From positions 2,294,001 to 2,358,000 of the forward strand of contig NZ_RYFW01000001.1 of assembly GCF_004138335.1 (NCBI RefSeq): a stretch of 64,000 nucleotides of DNA, read 5' to 3'. The position numbers were made by a program, and so were the translations under genes. The stretch is from Peristeroidobacter agariperforans (lineage in GTDB: Bacteria; Pseudomonadota; Gammaproteobacteria; Steroidobacterales; Steroidobacteraceae). This document shows positions 16,559 to 24,289 of the stretch, one piece after another (within the stretch, counting starts at the first letter, position 1; each line of letters starts with the position of its first letter). Below the pieces are notes generated by a model. That model made no database searches and was not told the DNA's origin. It saw only the letters and a list, made by a program, of their open reading frames with translations.

Positions 16559-17914
16559 ATGAAAGATCTCACACAAGGCTCCATCGCCGGGCACCTGGTC
16601 TCGCTTGCGGTGCCGACGGCGGCGGGCATGCTGTTCCAGACCCTGTATTACTTCGTCGATCTGTACTTCGTGGCCGCGTTGGGTGACGCGGCCGTCGCGG
16701 GCGTGAGCGCCGCCGGCAACGTCATGTTCATCGTGCTGGCTCTGACTCAAGTGCTCGGCGTCGGTACGGTGGCGCTGATCTCGCACGCGGTGGGGCGCAA
16801 GGATCAGCAGGATGCCAACCTGGTGTTCAACCAGTCGCTGGTCATCGCGGCCCTGTGCGGCTTGTTCGTCCTGGTCGTCGGCTACCTCATGGCCGAGCCT
16901 TACCTGCGCGCGGTCGCGGCGGACGAGGCGACGATCGAGGCCGGCAAAGCCTACTTGTATTGGTTCTTCCCGGGCCTGGCTCTGCAGTTCGCATTAGTTG
17001 CCATGTCCTCGGCATTGCGTGGCACGGGCATCGTCAAGCCAACCATGGTCGTGCAGGTGTTGACGGTGCTGCTCAACACCGCGCTCGCTCCGGTGCTCAT
17101 CGCCGGCTGGGGCACGGGTTACGCCATGGGCGTCGCCGGTGCGGGCCTGGCGAGCACGATTTCGATTGCTGCCGGCGTGGTGCTGCTGTCTGTTTATTTC
17201 GGGCGGCTGGAGAAGTACGTTTCTTTTCATCCCGAGGAATGGCAGCCGCGCATCGCGGTATGGCGGCGCATGCTCAGCGTCGGCCTGCCGGCAGGCGGCG
17301 AGTTTGCGTTAATGTTTCTTTACACCGCGATCACTTACTGGGCGATTCGTGACTTCGGCGCGGCGGCTCAGGCCGGCTTCGGCATCGGCTCGCGCATCAT
17401 GCAAGGCATCTTCATGCCGGCGATGGCGATTGCGTTCGTGGTCGCGCCGATCGCGGGCCAGAATTACGGGGCCAAGCGCATGGAGCGCGTGCGCGAGACC
17501 TTTCGTGTTGCCTCCGTGCAATGCGTGAGCATCATGCTGGCGATCATGGTGCTGTGCCAGTGGCGGCCGGAGGCGCTGGTGGCGTTCTTCTCCAAGGACC
17601 CCGAAGTGATCCGAGTCGGCGCGTTGTTCCTGCACCTGATCTCCTGGAACTTCGTGATGAGCGGGCTGATCTTCACCTGCTCGGGCTTGTTCCAGGCGCT
17701 GGGCAACACAGTGCCCGCGCTGCTCAGCTCGGCCTCGCGACTGCTGGTGTATGCCGCGCCGCTGATGTGGCTCACGTCGCAGCCGGGCTACCAGATCGAG
17801 CACGTCTGGTATCTGTCCATCGCAGCGAGTGCCTTGCAGGCGGTGATCAGCGTGACTTTGCTTCGGAAGCAGATGCGTCTGCAGCTTGGCTTACCTGCGA
17901 CGCAGCCGGCGTAA
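16559..17914 (+). CDS. MATE-family multidrug/toxin efflux transporter
   Basis: A 451-residue inner-membrane protein with about twelve hydrophobic helices in two similar halves, as in MATE exporters. Typical segments are ILxxSVPTAAGMLFQTLYYFVDLYFVAALGD at the N-terminus (shown here with family consensus gaps), MSSALRGTGIVKPTM in helix 5, and GFGIGSRIMQGIFMPAMAIAFVVAPIAGQNYGAKR in the second half. Such pumps use Na+ or H+ gradients to expel cationic drugs or metabolites. Its last 68 nt overlap on the opposite strand with the end of the PQQ sugar dehydrogenase gene. Substrate unknown. Confidence 0.88.
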   Translation: MKDLTQGSIAGHLVSLAVPTAAGMLFQTLYYFVDLYFVAALGDAAVAGVSAAGNVMFIVLALTQVLGVGTVALISHAVGRKDQQDANLVFNQSLVIAALCGLFVLVVGYLMAEPYLRAVAADEATIEAGKAYLYWFFPGLALQFALVAMSSALRGTGIVKPTMVVQVLTVLLNTALAPVLIAGWGTGYAMGVAGAGLASTISIAAGVVLLSVYFGRLEKYVSFHPEEWQPRIAVWRRMLSVGLPAGGEFALMFLYTAITYWAIRDFGAAAQAGFGIGSRIMQGIFMPAMAIAFVVAPIAGQNYGAKRMERVRETFRVASVQCVSIMLAIMVLCQWRPEALVAFFSKDPEVIRVGALFLHLISWNFVMSGLIFTCSGLFQALGNTVPALLSSASRLLVYAAPLMWLTSQPGYQIEHVWYLSIAASALQAVISVTLLRKQMRLQLGLPATQPA

Positions 17915-19232
17915 CACGCCAGATGCAATTGCCGACGTCGTCGGCAACCAGCAACGCACCCTCGCGGCTGACCGCCACTCCAACCGGTCGGCCGCGTGCT
18001 TCGCCCTTGGAGCCGATGAATCCGCCCAGGACCTCTTCGGGCATGCCGATCGGGCGGCCGTTCGCGAAAGAAACGAATATCACTTTGTAGCCGCTGCGCG
18101 GCTCGCGATTCCATGAGCCGTGCTGACCGATGAATGCGCCGTTGCGATACTTGTCCGGCAGCAGGTCGCCGTTGTAGAAGACCAGTCCCAGCGCAGCCGT
18201 GTGCGAGCCGAGCGCATAGTCCGGCACGATCGCTTTCTCGACCAGGTCCGGACGCTGCTCCTTGACGCGCTCATCGACGTTCTTGCCATAGTAGCTGTAC
18301 GGCCAGCCGTAGAAGCCGCCGTCCTGAACTGACGTCAAATAATCGGGCACGAGGTTGTGCCCGATCTCATCGCGTTCGTTCACGACGGTCCATAGCAGGC
18401 CACTCTGCGGCTGCCAGTCCATGCCGTTCGGATTGCGCAGCCCCGACGCGAACACGCGTGTTTCGGCGGTGGCTCGATCGATCTCCCAAATCGCTGCGCG
18501 CTTCTCCTCGGCTTGAATGCCGTTCTCCGCGACGTTGCTGTTCGAGCCAACCGTGGCATACAACTTGTCGCCCTTCGGACTCGCGATCAGATTCTTGGTC
18601 CAGTGATGGTTCAACTCGCCGCCGGGCAGATCGACGAACTTCATGCCCCGCTGTTTGATCTCCTGGACACCCATCTCATACTTGAAGCGCAGCACCGCGT
18701 CGGTGTTCGCGACATAGAAATCGTTCCCCACCAGCGCCATGCCGAACGGAGAATTCAAGCCTTCGATGAATTTTGTGCGCAGCTCCGGCTTGCCATCGCT
18801 GTTGGCGTCGCGAAGTAACGTAAGGCGATTGGCACTCGGCACTTTCGCGCCCGCCTTCTTCATGGCCTTGTCTTGAAAATAGGCTTTGATGCCTTTGCTA
18901 TCTTCCGGCCGCTCCGGCGCATTGGTCTCCGCAACGAGCACATCGCCATTCGGCAGCACATACAACCACCTCGGATGATCGAGCCCACACGCGAACCGAG
19001 AAACGGCGAGACCTTTCGCTGGTGTCGGCGCCTGGTCGGCGGCCCACGGCTTTGCTTCAGCAACGTTTACAGTGGGAATGAGAGATTTCTCTGGCGCGGG
19101 CAGCTCGGGGTTCGCGCCGTAGCCTTGGTCCTGCGTCATCTGGGTTGTGACTTCGGCAGCGTCCGTTGCAAAGGCCGTGGCGACGAGGGAAGCGGTGAAT
19201 GATGCGGTCGCGGATGTTGTAGGAGTGCGCAT
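17847..19232 (-). CDS. PQQ-type sugar dehydrogenase (L-sorbosone dehydrogenase-like)
   Basis: A 461-residue exported protein of the soluble glucose/sorbosone dehydrogenase (GSDH) beta-propeller family. A signal-like N-terminus (about residues 1-25) is followed by VSRFACGLDHPRWLYVLPNGDVLVAET, HHWTKNLIASPKGDKLYATVGSNSN, ASGLRNPNGMDW and VQDGGFYGWPYSYYG, which are hallmarks of these PQQ-binding propellers. It probably oxidises an aldose or sorbosone-like sugar in the periplasm. I chose the ATG at 19232, which gives a sensible signal peptide; the longer frame from 19322 runs into the repeat region. The last 68 nt overlap the convergent MATE gene. No PQQ synthesis gene is nearby. Confidence 0.82.
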   Translation of the reverse strand: MRTPTTSATASFTASLVATAFATDAAEVTTQMTQDQGYGANPELPAPEKSLIPTVNVAEAKPWAADQAPTPAKGLAVSRFACGLDHPRWLYVLPNGDVLVAETNAPERPEDSKGIKAYFQDKAMKKAGAKVPSANRLTLLRDANSDGKPELRTKFIEGLNSPFGMALVGNDFYVANTDAVLRFKYEMGVQEIKQRGMKFVDLPGGELNHHWTKNLIASPKGDKLYATVGSNSNVAENGIQAEEKRAAIWEIDRATAETRVFASGLRNPNGMDWQPQSGLLWTVVNERDEIGHNLVPDYLTSVQDGGFYGWPYSYYGKNVDERVKEQRPDLVEKAIVPDYALGSHTAALGLVFYNGDLLPDKYRNGAFIGQHGSWNREPRSGYKVIFVSFANGRPIGMPEEVLGGFIGSKGEARGRPVGVAVSREGALLVADDVGNCIWRVTPAASQVSQAADASASEAKSR

Positions 19233-19316
19233 GACAAGGGTCCCAGAGGAAGGGAGTTGTATGGGGAAGGGATGGGGTGGGGGAGGAGTTCCTAAGGCAA
19301 CAGATCCATCCTCTCC

Positions 19317-19440
19317 GGACACCCATCATCCTTCCGTACCTAATTTGGACACCCCATCATCTTTTCGGACACCGGACACCGCACACCGATCGATTCCAAA
19401 GCTCCGGACTTTCTTAAGCTCCCAATTTTGGACACCCACC
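19317..19440 (-). repeat. cluster of GGGTGTCC repeats downstream of the transposase gene
   Basis: On the plus strand GGACACCC or GGACACC occurs at 19317, 19347, 19367, 19374 and 19430 (the last as GGACACCCACC). On the minus strand, which is the strand of the transposase, these read as GGTGGGTGTCC-type copies. Flanks are also partly shared (TTTGGACACCC twice, CATCATC twice). They fill the 314-nt gap between the sugar dehydrogenase start and the transposase stop, which holds no gene. They are probable REP-like elements. Confidence 0.7.
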
Positions 19441-19546
19441 GACGTAAAGCGCCGATGCTGGCAGCCCATCGCTCCACGTCGATGAGCTGAGGGATAGTCA
19501 TTGGTGCGGAGTTCGCGATTGAACTGAAGCGCGGGCGTGGCCGGAA

Positions 19547-20584
19547 CTACGCTTGCTGTAGCCTCCGCGCCGCGTGGATCCCGCGTATCCAGGACTGGCC
19601 CAACTTTCTGGCGTGAGATTGCATGCGCTCGATGCGACCGATGGCGCGTCCGAAGAGATTGCCGCCCGAGCGCATCGTTCGCAGCCACGCCTCAGGCTCG
19701 ATCTGCAATCGAGCGAGAACATGGGGCACATCCTGCCCTGTGGCGCCCCTCCTGCCAGCAGGACGCGTTCGGGCGCTCCAGTCCAGCAGTTGCAAGTAAT
19801 CCTGGAACCTCATCGGAATGCTTGCAGCATTCGAATTGCCCGCCCCGCCAAAGGCAAGCAATGGCGGCTGCGCTGGTACCCGTGGCGGTTGTCTCTTCCG
19901 CGCCCGCGCCGCCTGTTCATGCCGAAGCTGTTGCAAACGTGCATAGATCGAAGTGAACTCGGACTCCTCAGGCGTCGTCGCGATGCCGGCACGTACTGGA
20001 TTAAGATCGACATACGTTATGGCCGTCAACAAGCCGGTCTCATCGAGCAGCGCCTGCGATTTGAATCGGCCTTCCCAAAACCGACCAGTGCATTCATCCT
20101 CGGCATTGGCTCGCCGCGCCAGATATTCGTTCAAGCAACGCATGTACCAGCTGATATCGATCAGTCGCAGCCGCCAGCGCTCGATCAACTCTTCGGCGAT
20201 CATTCGTTCCGCAGTGCTCGCGCGGCCATCGCGCCAACGCTGGATCAACGGTGGCATGCAGAAGAGCTGAGTCCACCTCGTCACGATCTCGTCATGGCTG
20301 AGGCGCGACATCCGCGTGCTATCCACTCGCAGCACGAGATGATAGTGATTGCTCATAATGGCGTACGCGCACAGGTCGATCGAGAACACGTCGGCGAGAT
20401 AGCGCAGACGCTGCAAGACCCAAGCTTTGCGATGCGAGTAGTCCTTGCTTGCATAGGTGTCGTACCCCCAAAGCCAAGCGCGACGCACACATCGCGCGAC
20501 GACGTGGTAGTACGGCGTATCCTCAAGGCAGATGAGCGATTTACGCGGATAGCCCATGACCCGCATCATCGAATGCGGGGTCAT
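19547..20584 (-). CDS. REP-associated tyrosine transposase (RAYT, Y1/HUH family)
   Basis: A 345-residue IS200/IS605-like Y1 transposase. The N-terminal part (RKSLICLEDTPYYHVVARCVRRAWLWG) matches the RAYT entry segment. The metal-binding HUH motif is HYH within AYAIMSNHYHLVLRVD. The likely catalytic tyrosine lies in LTAITYVDLNPVRAGI, the usual Y-x-x-x-NPVRAG context. The C-terminal 110 residues are basic and low in similarity. Start set at 20584 (MTPHSMM); ATGs at 20569, 20566 and 20557 are alternatives, and the longer frame to 20875 is unlike the family. Repeats in opposite orientation lie on both sides (19317-19440 and 20745), the arrangement typical of RAYTs with their REPs. No second transposase or insertion-sequence ends are seen. 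Confidence 0.85.
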   Translation of the reverse strand: MTPHSMMRVMGYPRKSLICLEDTPYYHVVARCVRRAWLWGYDTYASKDYSHRKAWVLQRLRYLADVFSIDLCAYAIMSNHYHLVLRVDSTRMSRLSHDEIVTRWTQLFCMPPLIQRWRDGRASTAERMIAEELIERWRLRLIDISWYMRCLNEYLARRANAEDECTGRFWEGRFKSQALLDETGLLTAITYVDLNPVRAGIATTPEESEFTSIYARLQQLRHEQAARARKRQPPRVPAQPPLLAFGGAGNSNAASIPMRFQDYLQLLDWSARTRPAGRRGATGQDVPHVLARLQIEPEAWLRTMRSGGNLFGRAIGRIERMQSHARKLGQSWIRGIHAARRLQQA

Positions 20585-20744
20585 GTCGTAGATGCTGAAT
20601 AACTGGGCATTTCGGCAAGTATTTAGAGAATAGGACCAGAATCGTACCTGGGGATCTGGACTGAGGCGGGCGTGGATGTCCAGGAAAAAAGCCAGCCGGG
20701 AAGAAATGTCAGGGCGGTCGGTTGGAAGCAGCCAATGGAAATAG

Positions 20745-20754
20745 ATGGGTGTCC
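20745..20754 (+). repeat. GGGTGTCC repeat copy upstream of the transposase
   Basis: ATGGGTGTCC followed by AAGTTCGG, in opposite orientation to the copies downstream of the transposase, so the gene is flanked by inverted copies. It lies 160 nt before the chosen transposase start. Confidence 0.55.
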
Positions 20755-20861
20755 AAGTTCGGCCGTTCAAGTTCGGTCGGCTATCGCCCGAGTCATTCGC
20801 TAGTCGTCCGCGACGCCTCCGCGGAAAACGGCGGCCGGCAACTCCCTGTATCATGGTCGGT

Positions 20862-21179
20862 ATGCCAGACCCCATCCAATTGATCGGTGAGCTGTTGAAT
20901 AAAGTGTCCGCACAGGCGGATGTCCAAGAGAGCCCGGAGTGGTACCTGCGAAGCTACCTGGTCGACTACAAGCGCACGCTGCTGCGAAGGTGGTCGAGCC
21001 AGGAGATCGAGTTCGCGACGGAGGCGTTGATGCGCTTCTGCGCGCAAGCCCTGGACACCCACGGCGCGTTGTATCGAGAGTGCGCGGAGATTGCAGAGGA
21101 GGGAGCGAAGGTGGGTGTCCAACTGAAGGCAGGGGAGGGAGCGAAGGTGGGTGTCCAACTCAAGGCGGAAGGCCGCTGA
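20862..21179 (+). CDS. small hypothetical protein with repeat-derived C-terminus
   Basis: About 105 residues from the ATG at 20862 (an ATG at 20853 is also in frame). The first 80 residues look like a helical soluble domain (IQLIGELLNKVSAQ, EFATEALMRFCAQALDTHGALYRECAEIAEE). The C-terminus is a tandem duplication, EGAKVGVQLKAG then EGAKVGVQLKAE, caused by a 36-nt repeat that contains GTGGGTGTCC. A further inverted copy (GGACACCCAC, 21053-21062) is translated within LDTHGAL. A -10-like TATCAT ends 7 nt before the ATG. I recognise no family. It is divergent from the transposase and could be part of the same mobile unit or a host gene invaded by repeats. Confidence 0.55.
   Translation: MPDPIQLIGELLNKVSAQADVQESPEWYLRSYLVDYKRTLLRRWSSQEIEFATEALMRFCAQALDTHGALYRECAEIAEEGAKVGVQLKAGEGAKVGVQLKAEGR
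21053..21062 (-). repeat. inverted copy of the GTGGGTGTCC repeat inside a coding gene
   Basis: GGACACCCAC on the plus strand, the exact reverse complement of GTGGGTGTCC, within the small gene at 20862-21179 and 48 nt before the first direct copy. The two could pair as a stem in the mRNA. Confidence 0.5.
21098..21166 (+). repeat. 36-nt tandem duplication carrying GTGGGTGTCC
   Basis: Positions 21098-21130 and 21134-21166 are identical except for one base (21125/21161). Each contains GTGGGTGTCC (21111-21120 and 21147-21156). The 36-nt offset keeps the reading frame and adds 12 residues to the encoded protein. Confidence 0.85.
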
Positions 21180-21183
21180 CGCC

Positions 21184-21213
21184 TGACATCCCCACCGCGC
21201 CGGCGGCTACAAT
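21184..21213 (+). promoter_or_regulatory. candidate promoter of the gamma carbonic anhydrase gene
   Basis: TGACAT (21184-21189) and TACAAT (21208-21213) are 18 nt apart. Transcription would start near 21220, about 33 nt before the ATG, leaving room for the GGAG Shine-Dalgarno at 21242-21245. Confidence 0.4.
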
Positions 21214-21252
21214 GCCCGCCGCAACCAGCATCTGATCCCGCGGAGCTCATCC

Positions 21253-21774
21253 ATGCCCATTTATCGCTACGGCGAGCGCGTTCCTTCCGTCCACGGAAGC
21301 GTGTTCGTTGCGCCCAACGCCAGTGTCATTGGCAGCGTCGTGCTGTCGGAAAACGTCAGCGTGTGGTTCGGAGCCACGATCCGAGGCGACAACGACGTCA
21401 TCACCCTCGGTAAGAACTCCAATGTGCAGGAAGGTGCGGTACTCCACACCGACCCTGGCATCACACTGAACGTCGGGGAGAACGTTACGATCGGCCATCA
21501 GGCGATGCTGCACGGGTGCACGATCGGCGACGGTTCGCTCATCGGCATTCAGGCCGTCGTGCTCAACGGCGCAGTCATCGGCAAGGGATGTCTGGTCGGC
21601 GCGGGTGCCGTGGTCACCGAGAAGAAGGTGTTTCCCGACCGCTCATTGATTCTCGGCGCCCCCGCACGAGTGGCGCGCCAACTCACCGACGAGGACGTAG
21701 AGAACCTGATGAAAGCCGCTCAGGGTTATGCCGAGCGGCGAGCGCAGTTCCTCGTCAATCTCAAGGAGATTTGA
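21253..21774 (+). CDS. gamma-carbonic anhydrase family protein (YrdA-like)
   Basis: A 173-residue left-handed beta-helix protein built from hexapeptide repeats (VFVAPNASVIGSVVLSENVSVWFGATIRGD and onward). The three zinc-binding histidines of gamma carbonic anhydrases are present at residues 65 (AVLHTD), 82 (IGHQ) and 87 (MLHGC). The protein ends in a short helix (DEDVENLMKAAQGYAERRAQFL) as in YrdA and Cam. Members bind Zn or Fe as trimers, and some hydrate CO2 while others show no activity, so catalysis is likely but unproven. It is a soluble cytoplasmic protein. The end overlaps by 14 nt with the convergent acetyltransferase gene. Confidence 0.88.
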   Translation: MPIYRYGERVPSVHGSVFVAPNASVIGSVVLSENVSVWFGATIRGDNDVITLGKNSNVQEGAVLHTDPGITLNVGENVTIGHQAMLHGCTIGDGSLIGIQAVVLNGAVIGKGCLVGAGAVVTEKKVFPDRSLILGAPARVARQLTDEDVENLMKAAQGYAERRAQFLVNLKEI

Positions 21775-22366
21775 CGCCGCGGGTTGCGAGTTGATGGCGA
21801 AGGTGTGAGCGCACCGTCGGCCATTCGCTGGCGATGATGCTGTACACGCAGGTGTCTCGCAGGGTGCCGTCGCTCGAGCGCCGATGGTTGCGCAACACAC
21901 CGTCGAGCTTTGCTCCGAGCCGTTCGATCGCGCGGCGGCTTTGATGATTGAAGAAGTGCGTACGGAACTCGACCGCGATGCAGTTGAGGTTCTCGAACGC
22001 ATGCGTCAACAACATCAGCTTGCACTCGGTGTTGATCGCCGTGCGCTGAACTTGCTTGCGATACCAGGTGCTGCCGATTTCAACGCGGCGTGCTTCGGCG
22101 TCGATGTTCATGTAAGTCGTCATGCCGACCGCCTTGCCCGTGTCCGAGGCGACGATCGCGAACGGCAGCATCGTTCCCTTGCGCTGCTGCTCGAGGCGTT
22201 TCTCTATTTCGGACTTCATCTGCTCAGGCGAGGGAATGAAGGTGTACCACAGCCTCCACAGCTCCCCGTCCTGCACGGCCTCGACGAACTCATCGTGCCG
22301 GGCCAGGGTCAGCGGCTCGAGAAATACATGGTCCCCGTGCAAGGAAATCGGATCCGGCCAAGGCAT
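21761..22366 (-). CDS. GNAT N-acetyltransferase (RimJ/RimL type)
   Basis: A 201-residue GNAT-fold protein of the RimJ/RimL group. It starts with a typical LHGDHVFLEPLTLARHDEFVEAV. Strand 4 is VGMTTYMNIDAEARRVEIGSTWYRKQVQRTAIN, where the usual Q/RxxGxG/A acetyl-CoA loop reads RKQVQRTAI, so the loop is not canonical. LLTHAFENLNCIAVEFRTHFFNHQSRRAIERLGAKLDGVLR is the conserved C-terminal helix-strand. It would transfer acetyl from acetyl-CoA to an N-terminal amine or a small amine; the substrate is unknown. It faces the carbonic anhydrase gene and lies upstream of the GGDEF/EAL gene on the same strand (50 nt gap). Confidence 0.82.
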   Translation of the reverse strand: MPWPDPISLHGDHVFLEPLTLARHDEFVEAVQDGELWRLWYTFIPSPEQMKSEIEKRLEQQRKGTMLPFAIVASDTGKAVGMTTYMNIDAEARRVEIGSTWYRKQVQRTAINTECKLMLLTHAFENLNCIAVEFRTHFFNHQSRRAIERLGAKLDGVLRNHRRSSDGTLRDTCVYSIIASEWPTVRSHLRHQLATRGVKSP

Positions 22367-22416
22367 AGCAGCGCCATCTGGTTTTGAATGAGTGCTGCTA
22401 GCTTAGCGCAAACGCG

Positions 22417-24117
22417 TCAGCTGGCGTGCAGCAGGCCGGCAGCGGGCGCGAGGATGCCGTTGAGCGGCCGGGGCTTGCCGATGGCGTAGCCCTGGCCGTA
22501 TTGGACTTCCAGCTCGATCAGGCGCATGCAGATCTCGGGCGTCTCGACGTACTCGGCGATCGTTTCCATGCCCATCGCGCCGGCCAGCTGGGCGATGGCG
22601 CCGACCAGCGCTTGCGAGCGTTCGTTGTGCAGCAGGTCGCGGATGAACGAGCCGTCGATCTTCAGCGACGAGAACTGCAGATTCTTCAGGTGCGTGAGCG
22701 AGCTCAGGCCGGTGCCGAAATCGTCGAGCGCGAAACGGCAGCCGCGCGCGATGAGTGTGCTCATCAGCAGCTGAGCGTGCGCCATGTTGTTGATGGTGGC
22801 AGTCTCGGTCAGCTCGAAAGTGAGGCATTCGCCGCTCACGCCGTGCTCGTCCATCTGCAATTGCAGCCAGTCTAGGAAACCCTCGTCAGCGATCGTCGGG
22901 CCGGACAGGTTGATGGAAACGTGCAGCGGCCTGAAGCCAGGTCGCGCGCTGGCGCCTCGCAGATGTTTGAACACATCGGTGATGACGTAGCGATCGATCT
23001 GAGGCATCAACTGATAGCGCGCGGCCGACGACATGAAAGACGATGGCAGCACCAGGCGGCCTTTCTCGTCGATGATCCGCAGCAGCATCTCGTAGCGGTG
23101 CACCGAGTCGCGGGTCAATAGCGACGCGATCGGCTGGCCGAAGATCTGATATCGGCCTTCCTCGAGTGCGCTGCGCAGCCGGCCGACGATGGAAATGTCA
23201 TCGCGCCGGCGAATGATGCTGGTGTCCGAAATCTCGTAGACCTCTACCCGATTGCGCCCCCGTTCCTTGGCGGCTTTGCAGGCGGCTTCGGCGCCGGCAA
23301 GCGAGTGGTCGAAGCTGCGCTCGCCATTCGTCAACGCCGCTGCGCCAAAGCTGATCGACAGCGGAATCGAGTCGTCGCCAACAATGAGCGAGCGTGCCTG
23401 CACCGCTTCGCGAAGTCGCGCGGCGATCTTTTGCGCCTGGGGCAGTGGGCAGTCGGGCAGGAAGATGGTGAAGCGATCGCCGGACAAACGGCTGAGCACC
23501 GCGTCTTCGTTTGCAAGCGCTGCGGCCAGAGCATTCGCGACGACTGCGATGGCGCGGTCGCCCGCTTCGAAGCCGAACATGTCGTTGACGACGTGCAGCT
23601 GATCGATGTCGCCATAGAGCACGCTGGAGTTGGCGCGCTCGCCGAGGGATCTCGAGCGCCAATCGACCAGCTTTTCGATGCCGGCGCGCGCGATCAGCCC
23701 AGTGACAGGATCGGCGGGGAGAGACAACAAGCGTGCGAGCTGAAGGCTCAGCTGTGCTCCCTTCTTCAGATCGTCTTGCTCGAAGGAGTCCTGCGTGGCG
23801 AGGCGATACATCATCGCGATGCCGGACAGCTCGCCGGACGACTCGAACACCGGCGCCACCAGGAAACGTCCGATCATCGGCCCGCCATTCTCGTAACGGA
23901 CGCGGTTGCGAATCACCGGAGCGTTGGTCTCGCGGATCTGCGCCAGGAACGTATCGGCAATCCCGCGCAGCATCTGTTCCACTTCACGCGCGTCGTCGCT
24001 GCGGCAATGGAAATGGAATTCATCGCGCGTAGGAGAAGCGAATGCGACCGCATGGCAGCCGATGCGTCGCTGCGCTTCGATCAGAAACTGGCGGAGGGTA
24101 CTGGCTGCCGAGTCCAT
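22417..24117 (-). CDS. GAF-like/GGDEF/EAL protein, probable c-di-GMP phosphodiesterase
   Basis: About 566 residues, no membrane segment. An N-terminal GAF-like sensor (residues 1-135) is followed by a GGDEF domain in which the signature is SGDRF (RLSGDRFTIFLP), so cyclase activity is unlikely. The EAL domain keeps the residues needed for phosphodiesterase: YEMLLR (E-x-L-x-R), SINLSG (Asn), FELTET (Glu), FALDDFGTG (Asp-Asp), SLKIDGSFI (Lys) and AEYVET (Glu). The protein probably hydrolyses c-di-GMP, with the GGDEF as a possible GTP sensor. I start at the ATG at 24117; a TTG at 24141 extends the frame by 8 residues. Neither has a clear Shine-Dalgarno. Confidence 0.87.
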   Translation of the reverse strand: MDSAASTLRQFLIEAQRRIGCHAVAFASPTRDEFHFHCRSDDAREVEQMLRGIADTFLAQIRETNAPVIRNRVRYENGGPMIGRFLVAPVFESSGELSGIAMMYRLATQDSFEQDDLKKGAQLSLQLARLLSLPADPVTGLIARAGIEKLVDWRSRSLGERANSSVLYGDIDQLHVVNDMFGFEAGDRAIAVVANALAAALANEDAVLSRLSGDRFTIFLPDCPLPQAQKIAARLREAVQARSLIVGDDSIPLSISFGAAALTNGERSFDHSLAGAEAACKAAKERGRNRVEVYEISDTSIIRRRDDISIVGRLRSALEEGRYQIFGQPIASLLTRDSVHRYEMLLRIIDEKGRLVLPSSFMSSAARYQLMPQIDRYVITDVFKHLRGASARPGFRPLHVSINLSGPTIADEGFLDWLQLQMDEHGVSGECLTFELTETATINNMAHAQLLMSTLIARGCRFALDDFGTGLSSLTHLKNLQFSSLKIDGSFIRDLLHNERSQALVGAIAQLAGAMGMETIAEYVETPEICMRLIELEVQYGQGYAIGKPRPLNGILAPAAGLLHAS

Positions 24118-24289
24118 AGACGAATCCAGGGAATACGGCAAATGTAAGTTGACGGCTGACCGTGCGGTGAGAAGCCGTTCGCAAACGACTCAGCAGGCAG
24201 CAGGAAATCGTGTCATGCGGCGCAGCGCCCGGCGCCTGCGAGGCGGACGATGTGACCCAGGTCACACGCCCGCCTCTTAGGGGAAAACA

